Assembly: GCA_964446115.1 (NCBI GenBank)
Contig: CAYUNE010000037.1
Location: 51,451-115,450 of the forward strand
From: CAYUNE01 sp964446115
GTDB lineage: Bacteria; Desulfobacterota; Desulfobulbia; Desulfobulbales; Desulfobulbaceae
Direction: 5' to 3'
DNA length: 64,000 bases
Shown in pieces: positions 58,290-64,000 of this stretch (positions are counted from its first letter, which is position 1; each line of letters opens with the position of its first letter). The position numbers were made by a program, and so were the translations under genes. A model generated the notes under the pieces. That model was not told the origin of the DNA. It searched no databases and saw only the letters and a program-made list of their open reading frames with translations.

Positions 58290-59276
58290 CTATTCCACTT
58301 CCTTTTCCGGTTCCACCGGCATGTTGTGCGGATCCACGTGACACTCCAGGCAGTCGGCGAATTTCTTATGCATCTTCTTGCCGTGGGGGCTTTCGTGGCA
58401 ATCCTGGCACTTGGGTATCTCGCCATGGACGGTGTGACAGGTGGCGCATTGCAGCTCGCTGTGCTTGGTCAGGTTGACCTGCAGGTTGTCAAACACCTCG
58501 TCATGACATGATCCACAGACCTTGTTGTCGGTTTCCTCCGGATAAGGCAGGATGTTTTTGGCGCTGTGCGGCCGGTGGCAGACCAGACACTCCTCGTAGG
58601 GCTGGCCTTCCACATGGGGATCATGGCAGTCGAAACAGGTGGGTCGGTAGCCGTGTTTGTCGGCATGGCAACCGGTGCAACCCACCTCTTCCTCGTTATG
58701 CTTGGTGGGATTGTCGGCGAACTCTTTGCCCTCGGTCTCGTAATGGCAGACCTCGCAGGCCACCACTTCCTTGCCCGCCCCGTCGGGATAGTTTTTGCTG
58801 ACCCCTTCAAAGGGAATGTCCAGCGGCGTATGCGGGTCCTGATGGCATTCCTTGCACATGGTGAAGGGTTCGCCGTGGGGCAGTTCGTGGCAGTCGGCGC
58901 ACTGGGGCATGATGGATGCATAGTTATCCTTGGTGGGCACGTAGGCGTGCAGTTGCTGGTGGCAGTCGGTGCAGAAGAAGCGATGTTTGGATTCGCTTTC
59001 CCGGAGCAGTTTGTATTCACCGGGATGGCAACTGCCGCATTCCACCGGGGTGAGGCTGCGGGGCACCGCGGTGTAGAGCGATTCATCGGCCAGGGGCATG
59101 CTCCTTTTCCCGTCGGGAGTGGTTGCCGCCGGGGCTGCCGCCGGTGTTTGCGGAGCAGCGGGCGCGGGCGATTTTTCGGTTGTGCCGGTCAGGGCCGTAC
59201 CGGCAGTGAAAACAAGCAGCAGGCCGGCGAGGGCGATGAGCCCTGCCGACACTTTGTAATTGAAATTCTTTTTCAT
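58290..59276 (-). CDS. Exported dodecaheme cytochrome c (second of pair)
   Basis: A 328-residue periplasmic cytochrome. A signal peptide (GLIALAGLLLVFTAGTAL) is followed by a Pro/Ala-rich linker. I count twelve CxxCH heme sites, in order CGSCH, CTDCH, CADCH, CKECH, CEVCH, CTGCH, CFDCH, CLVCH, CGSCH, CATCH, CQDCH and CLECH. Many sites are followed by Pro-His, a bis-His pattern. The start at 59276 has GGGGGG five to ten bases upstream. It has twelve sites like the preceding gene and similar spacing in the second half. It lacks the lipobox of that gene. It should carry electrons in the periplasm; partners are not in the window. Confidence 0.92.
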   Translation of the reverse strand: MKKNFNYKVSAGLIALAGLLLVFTAGTALTGTTEKSPAPAAPQTPAAAPAATTPDGKRSMPLADESLYTAVPRSLTPVECGSCHPGEYKLLRESESKHRFFCTDCHQQLHAYVPTKDNYASIMPQCADCHELPHGEPFTMCKECHQDPHTPLDIPFEGVSKNYPDGAGKEVVACEVCHYETEGKEFADNPTKHNEEEVGCTGCHADKHGYRPTCFDCHDPHVEGQPYEECLVCHRPHSAKNILPYPEETDNKVCGSCHDEVFDNLQVNLTKHSELQCATCHTVHGEIPKCQDCHESPHGKKMHKKFADCLECHVDPHNMPVEPEKEVE

Positions 59277-59428
59277 TCTTTCCCCCCTTTGCAATATGGA
59301 TGGCGAAGCAGGAGCGGGTGTGCCGCGTCCCGGACTGTATGCCGGAGCCGAACCACGCGGGGCCGTCTCCCGCGAAAGGAGAACGGCCGCCGTGCCGAAA
59401 CGGTGGAATTCACCTCTACGGCGGAAAA

Positions 59429-59457
59429 CCGCACCGGTCGCAAGGCAACCGGTGCGG
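59429..59457 (-). terminator. Hairpin between the two cytochrome genes
   Basis: CCGCACCGGT and ACCGGTGCGG form a 10-bp stem with a 9-base loop, 24 bases after the stop of the upstream cytochrome. The minus-strand tail is only mildly T-rich (TTTTCC), so it may attenuate rather than fully stop the downstream gene, or protect the upstream mRNA. Confidence 0.6.
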
Positions 59458-59481
59458 GCGGGTCGGCCGTGGACTGATCCG

Positions 59482-60372
59482 CTACATCACGAGATCGTGC
59501 GGATCCTCATGACAGTCGATACAGTTCGGGAATTTCGACATCATCTTGTCCGGATGCGGCACTCCGTGGCAGTCCTGGCAGGTGGGGACGAAACCGTGCT
59601 TATCCTTGTGGCAGAAGACACAGAGCAACTGGGCATGCTTGGTTTCGCCGGCGGCCAGGGTGGCCTCGAGTTCATCGTGACAGGCGCCGCAGTCCATGTT
59701 GGGAACCTTGTCGTCATAGCCGATGTTGAGCGGTGAATGCACCGGATGGCAACCGGCGCAGGTCGGCGTCTGCTGGCCGTCCCGATGGGGATCGTGGCAC
59801 TCCATACAATCCGGGATATAGCCGTGCTGGTCGTGGTGACAGACGGCGCAGTCCACTTCGCCGTGGGCGCTGGGATTGTCGGAGAGTTCCTCACCCTTGT
59901 CCGAGTGGCAGGTGTTGCAGACCTCGCTGTTTTCCTCGCCGAAGACGATGTGCAGCGGCTGGTGGGGGTTCTGGTGACAGCGCAGGCAGTTGTCCACCTC
60001 GTAGTGGGGTTCTCCCTCGTGGCACATGGAGCATTGGGGAATGATCTTTTCCTTTTCCACTTCCGGCGGATGACCACCCGTGTGGCAGTCGAGGCAGCCG
60101 ACCTCGCTCTTGTGCTTGCCGCCGTCGTCCATGTTCTGGTGAACCACTTCCACATGACACTTGATACAGTCGGTGTTCGCCAGCTGATTCTTGACGATCC
60201 GGACCTTGCCCTTGTCGGCCGCGCCGCCCTTGCCGGTCGCATCCACCACCAGCGGCTGTTTGACGGCGTTGCCGGCGCCTTCCTGCCCCTGCGGGGCACA
60301 GGCAAGGATCGTCAGCGACAGCGACAGGACGGCAATGCCTGCCATCACCTGGAATTTGCTTTTTTTCCTCAT
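59482..60372 (-). CDS. Dodecaheme cytochrome c lipoprotein (first of pair)
   Basis: A 296-residue lipoprotein cytochrome. The lipobox LTILAC lies near residue 25. I count twelve CxxCH heme motifs: CIKCH, CLDCH, CSMCH, CLRCH, CNTCH, CAVCH, CMECH, CAGCH, CGACH, CVFCH, CQDCH and CIDCH. The order and the SDNPSAHGEVDC, DQHGYIPDCMECHDPH and CVFCHKDKHGF blocks closely match the downstream cytochrome, so the two are paralogues. The lipid anchor places it on a membrane, likely facing the outer or cell surface. A good AGGAGG lies upstream. It may pass electrons to the soluble partner encoded next. Confidence 0.92.
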   Translation of the reverse strand: MRKKSKFQVMAGIAVLSLSLTILACAPQGQEGAGNAVKQPLVVDATGKGGAADKGKVRIVKNQLANTDCIKCHVEVVHQNMDDGGKHKSEVGCLDCHTGGHPPEVEKEKIIPQCSMCHEGEPHYEVDNCLRCHQNPHQPLHIVFGEENSEVCNTCHSDKGEELSDNPSAHGEVDCAVCHHDQHGYIPDCMECHDPHRDGQQTPTCAGCHPVHSPLNIGYDDKVPNMDCGACHDELEATLAAGETKHAQLLCVFCHKDKHGFVPTCQDCHGVPHPDKMMSKFPNCIDCHEDPHDLVM

Positions 60373-60776
60373 TGTTTTCCTCCTTTTATTTAGGCATTAT
60401 CCGACTAAATCATGTGGTTCGTATCATGTGGCCGGTATGTGGAACCGTCAGAACGGGTGGGAAAAGCGACGATGCGCCGCGTAATGGAGCCGGAGAAGAG
60501 GGAAGAGGCCGGAGTACATGGCGGGCGGCCGCCAAGGGGTGCGGTCTTTGGGTGTCTCCACATGGCCCATGAACCGGCGTATACGACATTGTGGTGCTGA
60601 GCATTGAATAAAATTGCGGAATTCCGCGCATCTGATTTTTATCACCGGCAAGCCGTCAACCATCTGTCAGCCTTTAACTCCTTGTGAAAATTTGTTTATT
60701 TTTGTATCACATCCATCTGTTTTTTGCCATGGAAAAAACCGCGGTCGGAAGCCGGAAATGGACAAGGAAGTCCCAT

Positions 60777-60848
60777 GGAACCGGTACGGCGGGGGGATCG
60801 GCCCGTACCGCCGGGTTGCGAACCCGGTGGGAGGGGTTACAAAAAAAG
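60777..60848 (+). repeat. Dispersed hairpin element, copy 11 (beta-helix gene leader)
   Basis: CCGGTACGG and CCCGTACCG form a long first stem, followed by the 13-base hairpin GGGTTGCGAACCC and then GGTGGGAGGGGTTAC. It is the most stable copy in the window. It lies in the 641-base gap 60373-61013, which holds no other gene that I can support; a long frame covering it is not coding. Confidence 0.78.
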
Positions 60849-61013
60849 TCATTCGTAAAACTGGTTCTTTGGCGGTCGTTGTGGTACTTATTAGATGCCG
60901 CGCCCGGCAGAGATGTAACAGCAACAATCAATCGATTACCCTATTCCGGGCAGTGGGCCCCTGGGAGCCTTCCGGGGTGCATGCCACGGAAACGGGAACG
61001 GAAAAAAAGGACC

Positions 61014-62198
61014 ATGCCAGCCGCTGCCATTACCTTCATCCTGCGCCTGCCCACCGCCGCCCTGCTGGCGCTGATCGTTTTTTCCCCGTTGTCCGGTGTC
61101 CGGGCCTTGGCCGAGGAACTGCTTGTCCCCGATGACTACTTCACCATTTCCGAGGCCCTGGAAGCGGCCATGGAGGGAGATACCGTGGTGGTCTATCCCG
61201 GTACGTACAATGAACGTATCAAGATGAAGGAGGGCGTCAGTCTGGTGAGCTATGCCGGAGACGGCGGCAACGAGGAGGTCGCGGGTCCGGGGGTCAAAAA
61301 GGTGTTGCGCCGCGCCCTGCGCACCATCATCGACGGCACCGACCTGGAGGAACCCGGCTACCTCATCAGCTTTCCCAAGGACACCGATGCGGAGATGCGG
61401 GTGGACGGCTTCACCTTTCGCAACATGCCTGATTATCATTCCTCCACCAATCTGTTTCTCATGGAGATCCGCGGCTGCTCGCCGGTGGTGGAGAACAATA
61501 TCCTGCACGGCAACAGGTCCTGGGGCGCCATTCTCTCCACCGGGCTCGGGGTCGGCATGGGCCCGGCTCTGGAGACCATGGCGCGGCCGTTGATCAGAAA
61601 CAACGTCATCTACGACAACCTTGCCGTGGGTATAGGCAACGGCAGCAACTCCGCCGCCCATATCGTTGAAAACGAGATCTTCGGCAACTATTATCAGGAC
61701 GGCAAGGACAGAGACCGGGTGGCGCCGGCCATCGGTGTGCGGGAGCATGCCCGGCCGCTCATCGAAAACAATATCTGCTACAACAACGGCAGCGGCATCG
61801 GGACGATCAACTTCGACGTCGCGGCGGAGCCCCTTGTCATCCGGGGAAACACCATCTACCGCAACCGGGCCGCCGGCATCGGCCTGCGGGGCATCGGCAG
61901 TCAGGTCGCCGAGCTTGAGGTGATCATCGAGGACAACACCATCTACGGAAACCTGGCCGCCGGTATCCGGCTCACCAAAACCGGCCGCGTCACACTGCGG
62001 CGCAACGAGGTGCGCACCAACAAGCGGGCCGGCATAGCCCTTTGGGATGTGGGCAACGTCATCATCGAGGAAAACGACATCCACGGCAATTTCGCCACCG
62101 GGCTCAGAATGCTGGATGTGGCCGGCGGCCGCATCTCCCACAACAGAATCTACCAAAACGTGACCGCGGGCATTGACCTGATCGGCTGGCAGCGATGA
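61014..62198 (+). CDS. Secreted right-handed beta-helix protein (first)
   Basis: A 394-residue protein with a signal peptide (ITFILRLPTAALLALIVFSP) ending near VRALAEE. It starts TISEALEAAMEGDTVVVYPGTY, the opening of right-handed beta-helix/pectate-lyase-like proteins, and has repeated coils such as IRNNVIYDNLAVGIG, IENNICYNNGSGIG, IRGNTIYRNRAAGIG and IIEENDIHGNFATGL. The N-I-x-x-N turns every 20-25 residues form the helix. A role in surface polysaccharide or adhesion is inferred. ATG 61014 is chosen with AAGGA close upstream; ATG 60981 with more basic residues is an alternative. The next gene overlaps it by four bases. Confidence 0.84.
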   Translation: MPAAAITFILRLPTAALLALIVFSPLSGVRALAEELLVPDDYFTISEALEAAMEGDTVVVYPGTYNERIKMKEGVSLVSYAGDGGNEEVAGPGVKKVLRRALRTIIDGTDLEEPGYLISFPKDTDAEMRVDGFTFRNMPDYHSSTNLFLMEIRGCSPVVENNILHGNRSWGAILSTGLGVGMGPALETMARPLIRNNVIYDNLAVGIGNGSNSAAHIVENEIFGNYYQDGKDRDRVAPAIGVREHARPLIENNICYNNGSGIGTINFDVAAEPLVIRGNTIYRNRAAGIGLRGIGSQVAELEVIIEDNTIYGNLAAGIRLTKTGRVTLRRNEVRTNKRAGIALWDVGNVIIEENDIHGNFATGLRMLDVAGGRISHNRIYQNVTAGIDLIGWQR

Positions 62199-63328
62199 GG
62201 AAAGCGTCCGGGGCATCGAAAACGGCGGCGAGGCGAAGCGGCCGCCGGCACCTTTCGTGGAAATGCCGGTCCGCGGTCCCGGCGCTTGTCCTGGCCGCGA
62301 TCTTTTCCCTGCCGGCTTCGGCCGCTGTTTTGCGGTTTCCCAAGGGCAACCTCTCCTTGCAGGATGTAGTCACTGCCGCCGCCGACGGCGATACCGTCCT
62401 GGTGGAACCCGGCACCTATGAATTTTTTTACGATCATCTGGTGATCCTCCAGGAGCGGCTGACCGTCAAGAGCGCCGCGGGCGCCGCCCGGACCATTCTG
62501 AAGGGCAGGGGGGACGGGCCGGTGGTGAGTTTCCTGCGCGGCAGCAAGGCGGTGCTCGACGGCTTTACCATCACCAGCATCCCCAGGGAAAAGGTTACCG
62601 ATCTCAAGGGCGGCGGCATCTACTGCGCGCCGGAATCGGCACCGGTGATCATCAACGCGATCATTACCGATAACAGCGCGGTTTTCGGCGGCGGCATCTA
62701 CTGCGATACCCTGTCGGCGCCGCGCATCAGCGGCTGCACCTTTACCCGTAACAACGCTGCCGTTTCCGGCGGAGCGATCTTTATCACCCGGGCCGCCGCC
62801 GTCATCCACAACAACCGATTCCGCGACAACCGGGCCGGCACCGCGGGCGGCGCCATCGGCAGCAACCGCGGATCTTCGAAGATCATCAACAATATCATCC
62901 ATCAAAACAGCGCGGTTTTCGGCGGTGGCATCTCATGCGACCGCTCGGCGTCCATCATCTACAACAACACCCTGGTGGAGAACCGGGCCGACTATGGCGG
63001 CGGTATTGTGGTGGACAAGGGCGCAGTGCGGTTAACCAACCTAATTCTTTACCACAACCGCGACCGGGACATCCACTACCTGGCCAGGGAGCCGGAAGCG
63101 GTTACCAGGCCGACCTATTCCCTGATCAGCGATGGTTCTTTCCGGGGCTTTAACGGCAATATCGCCGTTGACCCGCTTTTTGTGGATGCGGACACAGGGG
63201 ACTTTCACCTCGGCAAGGATTCGCCTTGCAAAAACACGGGAAACCCCGACTTTTTCTACGAGGACCCGGATTCCACCACCAGCGACATGGGAGCCTATGG
63301 CGGCCCCGGAGCACAAGGGGATCATTGA
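62195..63328 (+). CDS. Secreted right-handed beta-helix protein (second)
   Basis: A 377-residue protein with a signal peptide (VPALVLAAIFSLPASA). The opening SLQDVVTAAADGDTVLVEPGTYE matches the preceding gene. Coils such as ITDNSAVFGGGIYCDTLSAP, FTRNNAAVSGGAIFI and IIHQNSAVFGGGISCDRSAS carry the GGGI/S turns of Pmp-like or parallel-beta-helix proteins. The C-terminal NPDFFYEDPDSTTSDMGAYG is the metal-loop ending common in this group. Its start overlaps the upstream stop (ATGA), so both are coupled. Function is unknown. Confidence 0.85.
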   Translation: MRKASGASKTAARRSGRRHLSWKCRSAVPALVLAAIFSLPASAAVLRFPKGNLSLQDVVTAAADGDTVLVEPGTYEFFYDHLVILQERLTVKSAAGAARTILKGRGDGPVVSFLRGSKAVLDGFTITSIPREKVTDLKGGGIYCAPESAPVIINAIITDNSAVFGGGIYCDTLSAPRISGCTFTRNNAAVSGGAIFITRAAAVIHNNRFRDNRAGTAGGAIGSNRGSSKIINNIIHQNSAVFGGGISCDRSASIIYNNTLVENRADYGGGIVVDKGAVRLTNLILYHNRDRDIHYLAREPEAVTRPTYSLISDGSFRGFNGNIAVDPLFVDADTGDFHLGKDSPCKNTGNPDFFYEDPDSTTSDMGAYGGPGAQGDH

Positions 63329-63606
63329 TCCCGGCCATCCATCTTCAGGTAAATCTCCCCACCCGCATAGACCACCACCGGACCAGCCGGCGACCGGTCC
63401 TTTCCTTTCACTGATGTTGAGGTGAACAGGTTCAACATTTCGGAAAATGAAGGACCTTTTTTGCTACTTGCCGGCAATTTTCGCCAACACCTCTGTTTCC
63501 CGGAAAATTTTACTGGAAAACAGGGGCAATGGGGAAATATCATCCTGTAATAGCGAAAGAAGTTGTGTTTTTATCAACAATAGAGTAATGGAAAATATTA
63601 GATTTA
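63329..63606. other. AT-rich spacer after the beta-helix genes
   Basis: The gap contains no credible gene or strong hairpin. It becomes markedly more AT-rich than the rest (from about 63500), consistent with sequence brought in with the recombinase and IS remnants. Confidence 0.5.
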
Positions 63607-63861
63607 CTAATTACTCTGTTTCTCTTCTTTCAGCGTGGATTTTGATTGTGATAGATGAAATTCGTACAGCAGGACGAAAGGCCCCCAGTGATTGCGCAGC
63701 CGGATGCATTCCGTCAGCCGCATCCCGCTACCATAGATCAACCGGACCATGAGCAGGTGCCTGTCCCGCATCTGCTCAAAAACCCGTCCGATTTCTGATT
63801 CAGTAAGCACCGTGGGAGGCCGGGGTTTGCGCTTGGAGCGAATTGGGGCCACCTCTGGCAC
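63607..63861 (-). pseudogene. Tyrosine recombinase fragment (integron-integrase-like)
   Basis: Residues PPTVLTESEIGRVFEQMRDR followed by LIYGSGMRLTECIRLR match the middle of tyrosine recombinases of the IntI/XerC kind (the conserved arginine is in SGMRLTE). After CIRLRN at about 63690 the homology stops and the frame runs into unrelated text; upstream it meets the transposase fragment. The core box II H-x-x-R and the nucleophile tyrosine are absent, so it is inactive. It marks past recombination. Confidence 0.72.
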
Positions 63862-64000
63862 CGGCGGTACCTGAAAATGGACAAGGGCAGTGCCCGCATT
63901 AACATGGACAAGGTCAAAGAGGAATCCCGTTTTGACGGCAAGTGGGTGCTGACCACCAACACGGACCTTTCTGCCGAAAAAGTGGCCCTCAAGTACAAGG
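63862..64000 (+). mobile_element. IS1634-family transposase fragment, running off the window
   Basis: The plus-strand frame RRYLKMDKGSARINMDKVKE continues ESRFDGKWVLTTNTDLSAEKVALKYK, matching the region before the catalytic tail of IS1634-type transposases (RFDGKWVLRTNTDLP, then LQYKELW). No earlier part of the transposase is found in frame upstream; the homology begins at the junction with the recombinase remnant. The rest lies beyond the window, so its length is unknown. Confidence 0.75.

Noticed and set aside
60684..61013. 5' extension of the first beta-helix gene
   Set aside because: It runs through the dispersed element and has no signal or domain, so I start the gene at 61014.
60936..62216. 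Long antisense frame opposite the first beta-helix gene
   Set aside because: Repeated coils give open frames on the other strand; no signal or motif.
1..64000. CRISPR arrays, tRNA and rRNA genes
   Set aside because: No regularly spaced identical repeats with spacers and no rRNA or tRNA text was seen on either strand.

Overview
The window is a gene-dense stretch of bacterial chromosome (fairly GC-rich, few gaps) that reads like a strictly or facultatively anaerobic Desulfobacterota member, probably Desulfobulbales-like. This placement is inference. It rests on the hybrid-cluster protein, two 12-heme periplasmic/surface cytochromes, an Aquifex-type aconitase, a PEP-CTERM-type sugar transferase, PilY1/minor-pilin genes and many PilZ, HDOD and roadblock signalling proteins. 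No tRNA, rRNA or CRISPR array was seen.

Layout. 1-11.5 kb: the tail of trmFO, a primase-helicase-like protein, a HerA-type ATPase, a 1511-residue HEAT/cNMP/PilZ protein, an exopolysaccharide sugar transferase and Maf. 11.6-18.8 kb: mostly core metabolism on the minus strand (ilvC, fabL, a DUF362 protein, aconitase, serA). 19-25 kb: an unusual M1 peptidase-ChaN-PDZ fusion, then manC/manB for GDP-mannose. 25.1-36.7 kb: a histidine kinase and a sigma54-type regulator, followed by a minor-pilin operon (FimT/GspH, PilW, PilV, PilX) ending in a 1915-residue PilY1 with a PA14 domain. 36.7-44 kb: a Crp/Fnr regulator and a five-gene signalling operon (two roadblock proteins, an oxygen-binding di-iron-like beta-lactamase fold, a response regulator with DUF4388, a ParA-like ATPase), divergent from hcp and a degenerate HD protein. 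44-49.5 kb: creA, leuA with a classical leucine attenuator, a pentapeptide-repeat potassium-type channel, an HDOD protein and a CsgG-like lipoprotein. 49.5-53.8 kb: a translationally coupled FtsX/LolD-type ABC exporter. 53.9-60.4 kb: a receiver/PPDK-N protein, gdhA and tandem dodecaheme cytochromes. 61-64 kb: two secreted beta-helix proteins, then a truncated tyrosine recombinase fused to an IS1634-like transposase fragment.

Two non-coding observations stand out. First, about a dozen intergenic sites carry a related element of roughly 50-75 bp, built as a variable hairpin followed directly by a GGGTT-NNN-AACCC type hairpin. It sits in front of acn, the M1/ChaN gene, pilY1, the roadblock operon, the channel gene, the PPDK-like gene and a beta-helix gene, and in several 3' or convergent gaps. 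I could not assign it to a known RNA class. Second, the leuA leader contains a leucine-rich 26-codon peptide, an intrinsic terminator and a sequence able to compete with it.

Starts were moved from the longest reading frame to the codon with a ribosome binding site wherever one was visible; such choices are stated in each entry.
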